From Pedobacter hiemivivus (GTDB taxonomy: Bacteria > Bacteroidota > Bacteroidia > Sphingobacteriales > Sphingobacteriaceae), in contig NZ_SJSM01000021.1 in assembly GCF_004331685.1 (NCBI RefSeq), positions 22,415 through 86,414 on the forward strand: a DNA stretch of 64,000 nucleotides, read 5' to 3'. The notes below the pieces were generated by a model, which saw nothing but the letters and a program-made list of their open reading frames with translations, had not been told where the DNA came from and ran no database searches. A program made the position numbers and the translations under genes. Shown one piece after another: positions 53,784-62,475 of this stretch. Each line of letters starts with the position of its first letter. The first letter of the stretch is position 1.

Positions 53784-54674
53784 ATGACTGAGCTAGATCG
53801 AAATATAACCGTAGTTACTTTATTCGGCTTTGTTACTTTACTCAGTTTAATTGAAATGTATTTTAGTTACGCTCATGATAGTAAACGCTATCATGGGCGT
53901 GATACCTTAACCAATGTGTACCTCATGTTTGCGGCGTTTATTGTCAATCTAGCTACAAAGGCAGGTACATTTATGCTATTGGACTATGTATACCGACATC
54001 ATCGGTTATTCCAAATCACCAACGTCTACCTTTACTGGATTGTATTAATCCTTGTTCAGGATTTCCTGTATTGGGTTTTACATTATACAGGCCACTATGT
54101 AAGGTTCTTTTGGGCCATGCATGTTACGCATCATTCATCTCAATATTTTAACCTAACCACAGGTTTTAGATCTACCGTTTTTGAGCCTTTGTACCGGGCA
54201 TTTTTCTATCTTCCTTTGGCGTTAATGGGCTTTAATGCGCTCGACATCCTGTTTGCTTACCTCGTTACCCAAATTTATGGCAACCTGGTGCATACCCAAA
54301 CCATTGGTAAGCTTCATCCCCTATTTGAGTACATTTTCGTAAGCCCATCCCACCACCGTGTGCATCATGCGAGTAACATACGCTACCTGGATAAAAACAT
54401 GGGCATGATCCTCATCATCTGGGATCGCCTTTTTGGCACCTTTCAAAAAGAGCTTGATGAAGAAAAAATAGTTTATGGATTAACCAAGCAGCCTGAAGAT
54501 ACCGGTGCAATAAACATCATTTTCCACGAATTTAGCGCTTTAATGGCTGATGTAAAAAAAGCGCCAAGACTCCTGGATAAGATCAGGTATTTCCTTTATC
54601 CTCCCGGATGGAGTCATGACGGCAGTACGCACACAGCAAGAGTACAACAACGCCAATTGCTAAAGCAAGGCTAA
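53784..54674 (+). CDS. Sterol desaturase family membrane protein
   Basis: A 296-residue membrane protein with several hydrophobic segments and the eight-histidine di-iron motif: HYTGHYVRFFWAMHVTHHSSQYF, then SPSHHRVHHASN. Family members hydroxylate or desaturate lipids. It follows the DUF4249 gene by ten bases and probably belongs to the same transcript. Its stop overlaps the convergent MDR gene by four bases. Lipid substrate unknown. Confidence 0.9.
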   Translation: MTELDRNITVVTLFGFVTLLSLIEMYFSYAHDSKRYHGRDTLTNVYLMFAAFIVNLATKAGTFMLLDYVYRHHRLFQITNVYLYWIVLILVQDFLYWVLHYTGHYVRFFWAMHVTHHSSQYFNLTTGFRSTVFEPLYRAFFYLPLALMGFNALDILFAYLVTQIYGNLVHTQTIGKLHPLFEYIFVSPSHHRVHHASNIRYLDKNMGMILIIWDRLFGTFQKELDEEKIVYGLTKQPEDTGAINIIFHEFSALMADVKKAPRLLDKIRYFLYPPGWSHDGSTHTARVQQRQLLKQG

Positions 54675-55684
54675 ACCTTATTCGCCATCACAATTTTACC
54701 GAACTGAGCACCTGAAGCTAAATATTCAGCAGCTTCCTGTGCATGGGCTAGTGATGGGAAAACTTTATCAATCACTGGTTTAATATTGTGTTTTTCCGAA
54801 TAAGACAGCATATCGGCAAACTCTTGATTACTACCAAGTGTGGTTCCCAAGATAGACAGGTTTTTCCAGTAAATATGTGCCGGAACTATACTTTCGATAG
54901 GCCCATCCGTACCACCCCAAAACACCAATCTACCTCCTGGCTTTAATACTTCTATCAGTTTGGCAAATCCTTTACCCGAAGCACTGTCTAAAACTACATC
55001 AAAACCATTTGTCAGTGCATTTGCCTGTGCGGCCCAATCTTCTGCCTTATAATTAAAACCGGCCTTTGCGCCCATTTCAATTGCTCTTTCCAACTTGCGT
55101 TCCGTGCCCGAAGTCACATACACCTCAGCACCCGCAGCAAGTGCATACTGTAGGGCCAATAAGGCCGTACCGGCCCCTATCCCTGTTATCAGTACCTTCT
55201 CCCCCGCCTTCACTCTTCCTTTGGTAAATACGGCCCGATAAGTCGTAAGGCCTGCCAATGGCAAAGCAGCAGCTTCCTCATCGGTTAAATACAAAGGTTT
55301 AGGTCTGATGTATTTCTGATCAACCGCTATATATTCAGCAAAGGTCCCCTGATCAGGGCAACCCATTATTTTAAAATCTGGCCCAAACGCATCAGGGTTA
55401 TCACCCCAATTGCGCCCGGGGTTAATCACGACTTCTCTCCCCATCCACATTGGATCAGCATTCTCAGCAACTTTTACCACTTTACCATAACCATCAGATC
55501 CAATGGCCAATCCGCCCTCAGGCAACGGAGCCACAGCATAAATCCCTTTTTGTACTCTGATGTCTCGTTGATTAAAAGAAGAAAACTCAAGCTTAATTAA
55601 AACTTCCTGACCAGTAGGAACTGGTGTTGATACTTCTTTTACAATATATGGTTGGTTATTCCCTTCTAGATATGCTGCTTTCAT
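54671..55684 (-). CDS. Zinc-type medium-chain dehydrogenase/quinone reductase family protein
   Basis: A 337-residue MDR-superfamily oxidoreductase. Rossmann motif VLITGIGAGTALLALQYALAAG and SGKGFAKLIEVLKPGGRLVFWGG. A catalytic-zinc Cys set is not obvious in the N-terminal half, so it is closer to quinone reductase-type members. Likely NADPH-dependent and cytosolic; substrate unknown. Confidence 0.88.
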   Translation of the reverse strand: MKAAYLEGNNQPYIVKEVSTPVPTGQEVLIKLEFSSFNQRDIRVQKGIYAVAPLPEGGLAIGSDGYGKVVKVAENADPMWMGREVVINPGRNWGDNPDAFGPDFKIMGCPDQGTFAEYIAVDQKYIRPKPLYLTDEEAAALPLAGLTTYRAVFTKGRVKAGEKVLITGIGAGTALLALQYALAAGAEVYVTSGTERKLERAIEMGAKAGFNYKAEDWAAQANALTNGFDVVLDSASGKGFAKLIEVLKPGGRLVFWGGTDGPIESIVPAHIYWKNLSILGTTLGSNQEFADMLSYSEKHNIKPVIDKVFPSLAHAQEAAEYLASGAQFGKIVMANKV

Positions 55685-55702
55685 TTTTTAAAAGTACAAA
55701 TA

Positions 55703-56599
55703 TTACAAACGTGGTTTTACATTTTTACTTTGCAAAGGCAGCGGCACAAATTCCGTTTCGCCTGGCACCGGTGGAAACGATTGCTCCAACCACATGGCTT
55801 TCGCTTTCTCAATCGTTTCTTCCGAAGAGGCTACGAAGTTCCAATAAATGATTCTAGATTCGGCAAAAGGTTCACCTCCAAAAATATAGATCGTTGAGTT
55901 TTCCTGCATATCAAACTCACAAAGCTTACTGTCTTTCGCCACCAAAATTTGTTTAGGCCCAAAGGTATTGCCCTCGCTCTCTATGGCTCCCTCCAAAATG
56001 TATAAAGCACTTTCGCCAAACAGCTCCATACCTATTTTAAGAGTTTGCCTACTCGTACTTTTCACTTCTATAAAATAAAGCGGACTATAAACTGGCACCT
56101 CAGATTTCCTTCCAAAAGCCTCACCAGCAATCAGCTTAAAATGAACACCACCCTCGATCCACTCCGGAAGCCCTTTCTCTTCCACATGAAAGAACTCCGG
56201 CTCCATCCCCTCTAACTCCTTAGGTAAAGCAACCCAGATCTGCAGGCCATGCATCATTTTATCAGAATTACGAAGATATGTTGGAGTTCTTTCTGAGTGT
56301 ACAATCCCCTTGCCCGCAGTCATCCAATTCACTTGCCCAGGCTTTATTTCTATTTCATTGCCGATACTGTCGCGATGCATAATGCTTCCTTCAAAAAGGT
56401 AGGTTAGCGTGGATAAACCGATATGCGGGTGTGGTGGAACATCCAAATTTTCGGTATCACTCAGACATATCGGCCCCATATGATCAATAAAAGCAAAAGG
56501 CCCAACCATACGTTTATCCTTAAAAGGCAAAAGACGGCCTACCATAAAGCTTCCTATACTTGCCGGGCGTTCTTCAATAATCAGATTGATGTTTGACAT
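55703..56599 (-). CDS. Pirin family protein
   Basis: A 298-residue cupin protein. The N-terminal domain has FAFIDHMGPICLSDTENLDVPPHPHIGLSTLTYLFEGSIMHRDSIG with metal-binding histidines, and the C-terminal cupin ends the family pattern. Bacterial pirins have quercetinase or regulatory roles. The gap to the downstream MDR gene is 18 bp and the two may be cotranscribed. Confidence 0.93.
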   Translation of the reverse strand: MSNINLIIEERPASIGSFMVGRLLPFKDKRMVGPFAFIDHMGPICLSDTENLDVPPHPHIGLSTLTYLFEGSIMHRDSIGNEIEIKPGQVNWMTAGKGIVHSERTPTYLRNSDKMMHGLQIWVALPKELEGMEPEFFHVEEKGLPEWIEGGVHFKLIAGEAFGRKSEVPVYSPLYFIEVKSTSRQTLKIGMELFGESALYILEGAIESEGNTFGPKQILVAKDSKLCEFDMQENSTIYIFGGEPFAESRIIYWNFVASSEETIEKAKAMWLEQSFPPVPGETEFVPLPLQSKNVKPRL

Positions 56600-56641
56600 A
56601 AAAAATGATCTAAACCCTAATATACCACAAATGCCAGAATT

Positions 56642-58000
56642 TTAACGCAATTGTCCCAATGCATTTACATCTTTTCTTTTGAAATACAAGTCAATTTCGA
56701 AGTGATTTCTTCCAGTATCCTCATTGTTTTCAAGACGTTCATCGGCTTCAGGTTTGGCATTAACAACCAGTCTCTTCAACTGTTTGATATATCTTTCAAA
56801 AAGGGGGAATTGTCCCTGCGATTTCAATTGATCAAAATCAGCATACAGATAAAAAAAATAAGGTGTGCTTTCCGTTAATTTCGATGTAACCGCATGCTGA
56901 TCAGTACTCAATACCATCTCTGCTCGGTTATGTCTAGTATAAAGGTTATACAAAGGAAACAACTCCTTATTAACACGACTATTACTAATGATGTTTGCCT
57001 TGCTCAGATAGTTCAATAATTCTGTAGCATTACCTGCAACAACACTGTTTATACCCGGCACTTTTACAATGCGGGGAGTAATGGTTTCTTCCTTCTCAAA
57101 ATCATCGTTATACTCATAAGTGATTACGGTATCTGCCTGACTTACCGGCTTTCCCATTTCCACATCAAAATATCCATTATAATACTTCAATAAGCTATCA
57201 GGATATATTTCATAATCTTTAACCTTAATTGCCCTAAAGCTTTTATTCAAGGATGGCTTAGCATTCAGCCAGATTTTTACGATGGCATCTTTATCAAAAA
57301 CACGGTGGCTAAAACGCTTTCCTTTCACTGCAAAATCTTTAAAATTAAAGTCGCCCTCCATATGAAGTTGTCCATCTTTAAAATCACCTACCCCAGTATA
57401 TTCTTCAAAAACATAAGCTAAATGTGATTTTAATGCTTTCAGCTTTGCGATCTTTTCGTCTTTATCAGACAACAGATTTTTCTTGTTTAACAAATCTGCA
57501 ATGACATCATTTACATTTTCAGCATTAAACGAATACCCTACCGCAAACGTATCCCCATTAAAGGCAATAGTAAGTCGACCGTCCGCCGATCTTCCAGTTA
57601 CATACTGCCCCATCTGTTTCAACGTGGTTATACCCAGCTTTTGTTTGATAAACGACCTCAGTAATAGCGTGTCTGCTACCGGCATAGCACAAAAGTAAGT
57701 TTGGGTAGACTTGGATTTAACGGTATAAATAAAAATCTGCGCAGGTATGCTTAAGCCACTTTCAATTGAACTCCCCTTTTTACTTCGATAATAAGATAGA
57801 TTGCTCAGGTAGTCCTTAGCAAGACTATAGTATAGCTGATCTGCATCAACCTTAACTATAAATTCCGCATCTGCATGTATAGTGTCCTTATAGGCATAAT
57901 ATTTCCTTAGCGACAGATAACCATAAACAGTCAGCAGTAGCAAAACTACCGCTGACAGAATTGTTGCTATAAGCTTAAACCTATTTCTTTGCGTCTTCAA
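56642..58000 (-). CDS. Hypothetical envelope protein, 452 aa, no recognised family
   Basis: I do not recognise a named family. One N-terminal membrane segment (FKLIATILSAVVLLLLTVYGYL) is followed by a long periplasmic part with AEFIVKVDADQLYYSLAKDYLSNL, a pattern resembling the N-terminal part of the DUF4836 neighbour (ANALAVATIQGKNLMDL). The two may be distant relatives. It overlaps the upstream DUF4836 gene by 20 bases, so they are translationally coupled. Role probably in the envelope; no catalytic motif is visible. Confidence 0.75.
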   Translation of the reverse strand: MKTQRNRFKLIATILSAVVLLLLTVYGYLSLRKYYAYKDTIHADAEFIVKVDADQLYYSLAKDYLSNLSYYRSKKGSSIESGLSIPAQIFIYTVKSKSTQTYFCAMPVADTLLLRSFIKQKLGITTLKQMGQYVTGRSADGRLTIAFNGDTFAVGYSFNAENVNDVIADLLNKKNLLSDKDEKIAKLKALKSHLAYVFEEYTGVGDFKDGQLHMEGDFNFKDFAVKGKRFSHRVFDKDAIVKIWLNAKPSLNKSFRAIKVKDYEIYPDSLLKYYNGYFDVEMGKPVSQADTVITYEYNDDFEKEETITPRIVKVPGINSVVAGNATELLNYLSKANIISNSRVNKELFPLYNLYTRHNRAEMVLSTDQHAVTSKLTESTPYFFYLYADFDQLKSQGQFPLFERYIKQLKRLVVNAKPEADERLENNEDTGRNHFEIDLYFKRKDVNALGQLR

Positions 58001-59834
58001 TAATTGATAAAAGATATTTTAAAGCATTTGGTTGATTAGCGGGAATATCCATACTCATTTGTCCGGACAACACATTCCCTTTTGCTGGGTTCGAATTCAG
58101 ATAAATATCGCCCAATGAATTTAACACACGGTTAGTCTTTTCTAGCTTCTCAGCACCACCCAATTCTTCAGAAGGGATCTTTCCAGAAAGCTTTTTAGCA
58201 CTAAAATATGCCGCATAATTGCTATTCAATAACATTTTCTTCTGCTTGGCAGAAATCTTTGCGACAGACCTGTTCGAAGCAATGTCATCCATTTCCATTT
58301 TATTGGTACCTAAGAAAACAATATTGTCTTTGATAGTAAAGTAAAGTGCCAAAGGACTTTTAGGGATGCTCAATTCATAATATCCTGATCCTCTTTTCAC
58401 CAGCTCTTTTTTCACACCATAAGCAATCAATTTATCCATCAATCGTGTATCTTCAGAAGAGAACATCATTAAAAAATCTGGCAAAGTCTCCTTTTTAGTC
58501 TTCATCACTTCTTTACTCTCAAAGTTCTCCTCGTTGTACTCATACGACTTATAGCTTACTTCCTTTTGTGAAAGACCATTAAAAACAAACAGTGCATCGC
58601 CTTTAAATACCTTTCCGATTGCTTCTTCATCCAATAAAAGAGAGAATAGATCGGCAGCCATACCTATTTCATCAGCATATACGGAGCCATAAATTTTCGA
58701 CATCAACCTCGGGTATTCTTCAAGATATGCTTTAGTATCGACGGCATAGCCCAAATAGCCAATCATACGATCTTCATTCACGTACTTCAAAAAGCGCTTG
58801 TTTAGTTTTCTTTTGTGTACCCTTTTAAAAACAGCGGCAATGTCATCACTAAAAGTCATGCTACTGGTAATACGAATGGATTTGTCTTCGAGGTAAAGCT
58901 TTACGTTTCCACTCCCATAGCCACTTAAAAAACTAAAGCCTTTTAAATAACTTGTAGGCACATAAGTATCGAAAAGCTTATCCACACCCGAAACCCAGAT
59001 AGTAGCTTCAGCCTTAGCATCTACATTTTTTACAAAATCGATATTGTTTAATATGGATGTTTTATTGGTACCAGCAAAAAAATCATCCATCATGCGCTGT
59101 GTCCAACTCGCAACAATTGATTTCTTTTGGTCTTCATTTTTAAAAAAAGGATCAGGTGAATATGCTTCTGCAGTATCAACCACAACTGAGTCTGCCGGAC
59201 CTATTTCCACAGTTGCCGGCTCCGAATAATCAACAGCGATAGTGTCAGCTGCTAAACTATCAACTGCGGCTGCTGCACTATCAATTGCGACAGTATCAGC
59301 TATTGGATATGGGTTAGTTAATCCAAAACGTTCCATCACTTCAGGCTTCGAAAAGTATTCTTTTTTACCTCTGGCTATTACAAACAGAAACATTTCGCCA
59401 TTCCAGCGCGCTACTTCGGTTGAATCGCTATTATAATAATACCTCACATTACCTTTTAAACTAATCTTTTGATCAGCTTGTGCATACAGCTTCTCTACTT
59501 GAGCTGCATCTTTAACAGGAGCCAGGAAACAATTATAAGTTACACTATCGTTGCTCTGGTTATAATAATAAAATGGGGAAGCAAGGTTAAAACCAAGATC
59601 CATAAATGTAGTAAAAGGCTTACCTGATTTTTTAGCGTGTTTTGCCAATAATTCTTTTCCAAGAAACGAATTGTTAAATTCAGTTAAAGACATTAAGTCC
59701 ATTAAGTTTTTACCTTGGATGGTTGCTACGGCAAGCGCATTAGCAGGGATTTTATGCACAAGATCCTGTGCATTAGATGTAAACGTAAGACTGATTAAAA
59801 GTAATGCTGTTAAGCATCTGTAAAAAGAATTCAT
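57981..59834 (-). CDS. DUF4836 family protein
   Basis: A 617-residue secreted protein with a signal peptide (LISLTFTSNAQDLVHKI). It begins with the DUF4836-type pattern IPANALAVATIQGKNLMDLM. A low-complexity acidic Ala/Val/Asp stretch (about residues 176-225) splits the protein. It is coupled to the 452-aa gene below and to the small lipoprotein gene above by 25 bases, making a three-gene operon. Function unknown. Confidence 0.85.
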   Translation of the reverse strand: MNSFYRCLTALLLISLTFTSNAQDLVHKIPANALAVATIQGKNLMDLMSLTEFNNSFLGKELLAKHAKKSGKPFTTFMDLGFNLASPFYYYNQSNDSVTYNCFLAPVKDAAQVEKLYAQADQKISLKGNVRYYYNSDSTEVARWNGEMFLFVIARGKKEYFSKPEVMERFGLTNPYPIADTVAIDSAAAAVDSLAADTIAVDYSEPATVEIGPADSVVVDTAEAYSPDPFFKNEDQKKSIVASWTQRMMDDFFAGTNKTSILNNIDFVKNVDAKAEATIWVSGVDKLFDTYVPTSYLKGFSFLSGYGSGNVKLYLEDKSIRITSSMTFSDDIAAVFKRVHKRKLNKRFLKYVNEDRMIGYLGYAVDTKAYLEEYPRLMSKIYGSVYADEIGMAADLFSLLLDEEAIGKVFKGDALFVFNGLSQKEVSYKSYEYNEENFESKEVMKTKKETLPDFLMMFSSEDTRLMDKLIAYGVKKELVKRGSGYYELSIPKSPLALYFTIKDNIVFLGTNKMEMDDIASNRSVAKISAKQKKMLLNSNYAAYFSAKKLSGKIPSEELGGAEKLEKTNRVLNSLGDIYLNSNPAKGNVLSGQMSMDIPANQPNALKYLLSIIEDAKK

Positions 59835-59859
59835 AGTTAGGGTAAATTAAATAGAAACG

Positions 59860-60534
59860 TTATTTTGCTATTGTGATGCGGTTAGATATATCGGTTTTTC
59901 CGTTTATTAAGCCGAGAACACCGGTATTAAACATAACCGCTTTTTTTGATTTTGATATTTTTGCCAAAGGATTTGTACATAATACTACGGGCTGTTCAAA
60001 CCTATAAATACTTACATAAGTAGCATCTTTAAATACTTTTTTAACTTCAGGCTTTAACTTATTATACTCTGCCACAGCTTCTTTGGTATGCTGATAACTG
60101 CGTTGAAAAACCTGGCTTTTAGGATTGTAGGTATAAGAAGAGTTGTTGAGCCCTTTGATCTTTAATTTTTTGAGCACATTTTGATTTACATGATCAATAT
60201 TCGTAATATCTTTAAATGCAAAAGATACACTCACAATATAATTTTCAAAATCTACTTTCTTTTGAACATTGCTTATTCCGGGGGATTTCTTTAAATAAGC
60301 CACAACCTCATCCAATTCTTTTTGAATCGTTTGTTTTGAGGGCACTTTATATCCCTGGACGCTATCCATCAGCATAACCGAGGCTACTTTTGTCTTGCTG
60401 GCACTAAGGTTTAGCGTCAGATTAACCGTGCCGGAACCTGCAGAAGTGAGATTAATTTCTTCAATAATCTGAAAACAGGAAGAAAAACAGAGTAAAATGA
60501 AAACGGAAAGCAGGTATTTATACTTCAAAAGCAT
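59860..60534 (-). CDS. Small secreted lipoprotein, 224 aa, no recognised family
   Basis: A lipoprotein with the lipobox ending at Cys20 (CFSSCFQII). The body begins with a beta-rich region (INLTSAGSGTVNLTLNLSASKTKVASVM) and continues with charged helices. No family recognised. It is the first gene of the DUF4836 operon. A -7 box TATCTTTG on the minus strand at 60567-60560 precedes its start. Confidence 0.75.
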   Translation of the reverse strand: MLLKYKYLLSVFILLCFSSCFQIIEEINLTSAGSGTVNLTLNLSASKTKVASVMLMDSVQGYKVPSKQTIQKELDEVVAYLKKSPGISNVQKKVDFENYIVSVSFAFKDITNIDHVNQNVLKKLKIKGLNNSSYTYNPKSQVFQRSYQHTKEAVAEYNKLKPEVKKVFKDATYVSIYRFEQPVVLCTNPLAKISKSKKAVMFNTGVLGLINGKTDISNRITIAK

Positions 60535-60559
60535 TATTTGATGTTTTTATAGGTAGAAG

Positions 60560-60567
60560 CAAAGATA
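60560..60567 (-). promoter_or_regulatory. -7 box of the DUF4836 operon
   Basis: On the minus strand TATCTTTG matches TAnnTTTG exactly, 25 bases before the ATG at 60534. TTTG at 60586-60583 gives a 15-base spacer, short for the class. Confidence 0.4.
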
Positions 60568-60605
60568 TCATTTTACCCTATACAAAATAAACACCTGCCT
60601 TGCTC

Positions 60606-61502
60606 TTAGAATTTATAGGTTAAACCTGCGCCGAAGATCTGTTTTACCTGCAAGTCTTTATGCCAATCCTCTTTAACGCCGTTTACTATTTTCGTAATCC
60701 TAGTATTGTCATCATAAATCATTTGCACGCCGGCATTAACGGTTACAAATTTATTTACCTTCATAAACAGGTTGGCAGTATAATCAGTATAAATATTTTG
60801 TGGCTTATCCAGATAGTTGGAATATAGTTTTAGTATATTCTCAAAACTAATGTTTTCCATCAGATTCACTTTATAGTAAGCATCCAATGATGCACCAAAC
60901 TCAAAACGGATATTCTTTCCAGGATCAACACCAAAAGCAGGTGCTGTTGCATTCAGATCATCATCAAATACCATTACGATCCTTGAAGCTACAGGCGAAA
61001 AATTGACCCTAAAATTATCCGATCTTTTATAGGCGATCCCGGGTCCAAACGTTAGATAAGCTGGAGCGAAAGCATTGGATATTTTGGTTCTTGTATCACC
61101 GTCATAAGTATAACCTTTCGTAAACTGCGTTTGAAAATTTGCATAAAAAGTGTATAACCAATATTGAGCAGCTTTATAACCAAGTAAACTATTTAAGATA
61201 ACCCTATCATCATTTTTACGCATTCCAATACCATCCTGTTTACTAAGCCCATAACCTACAATCGCTTTATTATCCCAACTCCACTTGTCCTTTTTGTAAT
61301 TGAAATCATAATTAAGAACCAGGTTGACGGCAATGGAATTTACACCACCCGCCGACCAGTTAGAGAAAGAGCTCTGGTTGACCAGAAATGTATTCTCACC
61401 ATGAATAGTCCAGTTTTTAGTGGTATCAATTTTTGGTACATCCTGACTGTAACCGAATAAACAAAAAGTCACAAGGAAAAGTGATAGTAGCGCTTTTTTC
61501 AT
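60606..61502 (-). CDS. DUF3078 outer-membrane protein
   Basis: A 298-residue secreted protein with a signal peptide (LVTFCLFGYSQ) and the DUF3078 signature NWTIHGENTFLVNQSSFSNWSAGGVNSIAVNL. The remainder has alternating aromatic beta strands ending in FGAGLTYKF, typical of an outer-membrane barrel. Function unknown; common in Bacteroidota. Confidence 0.9.
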   Translation of the reverse strand: MKKALLSLFLVTFCLFGYSQDVPKIDTTKNWTIHGENTFLVNQSSFSNWSAGGVNSIAVNLVLNYDFNYKKDKWSWDNKAIVGYGLSKQDGIGMRKNDDRVILNSLLGYKAAQYWLYTFYANFQTQFTKGYTYDGDTRTKISNAFAPAYLTFGPGIAYKRSDNFRVNFSPVASRIVMVFDDDLNATAPAFGVDPGKNIRFEFGASLDAYYKVNLMENISFENILKLYSNYLDKPQNIYTDYTANLFMKVNKFVTVNAGVQMIYDDNTRITKIVNGVKEDWHKDLQVKQIFGAGLTYKF

Positions 61503-61520
61503 ACTGCTGAGATTAGATAG

Positions 61521-61550
61521 TTGTTAAACGATGTCAAAATCATACTTTTG
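61521..61550 (+). promoter_or_regulatory. Promoter of the lycopene-cyclase-like/cytochrome b5-like pair
   Basis: TTG (61521-61523), a 19-base spacer and TACTTTTG (61543-61550), a full match to the -7 consensus, 22 bases before the ATG at 61573. Confidence 0.65.
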
Positions 61551-61572
61551 AGATTGAATTTATCATTAATAC

Positions 61573-62184
61573 ATGAATAATAGTTATACGAAAACAATTT
61601 TATTATCAATTTGTTTAACAGCCCTCCTATTTTCCTTATTTGCAATGCTGTTCAGCGCATTGGGCATCCTATCTTTTAATGCCAACCTTTTAACCGGAGT
61701 AGTTATAGCTGGCTTGCCTATTCAAATTATCCTTCTTTCCTTTGTTATTCCTGCCTTTGGATTACTCACCTACCGTTTTTTAAACACCAGGTTTCCAAAC
61801 AATAATCTCGAAAAGTTTAGTCTCTCAGTTAGCAACTTAATGCTGGGTATATGTATTGCCTTTTTGTTTTTTGGCTACCTAAAATTATACACTGCAACTA
61901 CCTTTATTGTTGTCTTAGCACTGTTACTTTACATAGAATATAAAAATAAACTGAGATTTATGTACCGCTTTTACAGAACCTATTTGGTTTTGTTAATTCC
62001 GTTTTATCTAGGCTGTATGGTCATTAAAAAACAATCCCTTCTTATATTTAATGAAAATGCATCCTTAAAATTACACCTCGCTTACCTACCAATCGAGGCT
62101 TATTTCTACTTTCTGGGAATGCTTTTGATGGCAGTGTACTTATTTGAGCTTTTTAAAAGCAAAATGGTCAAAGTTGATGGATAA
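61573..62184 (+). CDS. Divergent lycopene-cyclase-domain membrane protein
   Basis: A 203-residue membrane protein with about six hydrophobic segments. The repeat structure matches the CrtY_cd-type lycopene beta-cyclase: first SFNANLLTGVVIAGLPIQIILLSFVIPAFGLLTYRFL, second the FNENASLKLHLAYLPIEAYFYFLGMLLMAVYLFE stretch; KLYTATTFIVVLAL and RFYRTYLVLLIPFY also fit. Active cyclases carry the motif PIEE in the first half and PIED in the second; here the first is PIQI (Gln51, Ile52) and the second PIEA (Glu175, Ala176), and the protein lacks about 30 N-terminal residues. It may no longer cyclise lycopene. It overlaps the next gene by eight bases. Confidence 0.72.
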   Translation: MNNSYTKTILLSICLTALLFSLFAMLFSALGILSFNANLLTGVVIAGLPIQIILLSFVIPAFGLLTYRFLNTRFPNNNLEKFSLSVSNLMLGICIAFLFFGYLKLYTATTFIVVLALLLYIEYKNKLRFMYRFYRTYLVLLIPFYLGCMVIKKQSLLIFNENASLKLHLAYLPIEAYFYFLGMLLMAVYLFELFKSKMVKVDG

Positions 62185-62416
62185 TTTACAGCTGTACACC
62201 AAACAACAGCTGGCTCTGCGCAATGGGCAAGACAAGCCACAAATATGGGTGGCTTACAAAGGTTTGATCTACGACGTTACAGAAAGTCGGCTGTGGCGCA
62301 ATGGCAAACATTACGAACATTGGGCCGGACAGGATTTAACTGAAGAATTATCTGATGCCCCCCATACGGAAACCGTATTTGAAAAATTTACTGTGATCGG
62401 TAAACTAAATGTATAA
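62177..62416 (+). CDS. Cytochrome b5-like heme/steroid-binding domain protein
   Basis: A 79-residue soluble protein with the cytochrome b5-fold signature LYTKQQLALRNGQDKPQIWVAYKGLIYDVTESRLWRNGKHYEHWAGQDLTEELSDAPH. This matches the small predicted heme/steroid-binding family (COG4892 type) without the HPGG heme motif of classical b5. I start at ATG 62177, which overlaps the upstream gene by eight bases; a longer frame to 62144 is possible. It is likely coupled to the membrane protein before it. Function unknown. Confidence 0.85.
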   Translation: MDNLQLYTKQQLALRNGQDKPQIWVAYKGLIYDVTESRLWRNGKHYEHWAGQDLTEELSDAPHTETVFEKFTVIGKLNV

Positions 62417-62449
62417 AAAATGGCTATTCATTATCTGAATAGCCATTTT
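62417..62449. terminator. Bidirectional terminator
   Basis: AAAATGGCTATTCA (62417-62430) and TGAATAGCCATTTT (62436-62449) are perfect reverse complements between convergent genes. Confidence 0.8.
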
Positions 62450-62475
62450 AGAAAAGATCTATGATCAGATTCTTA

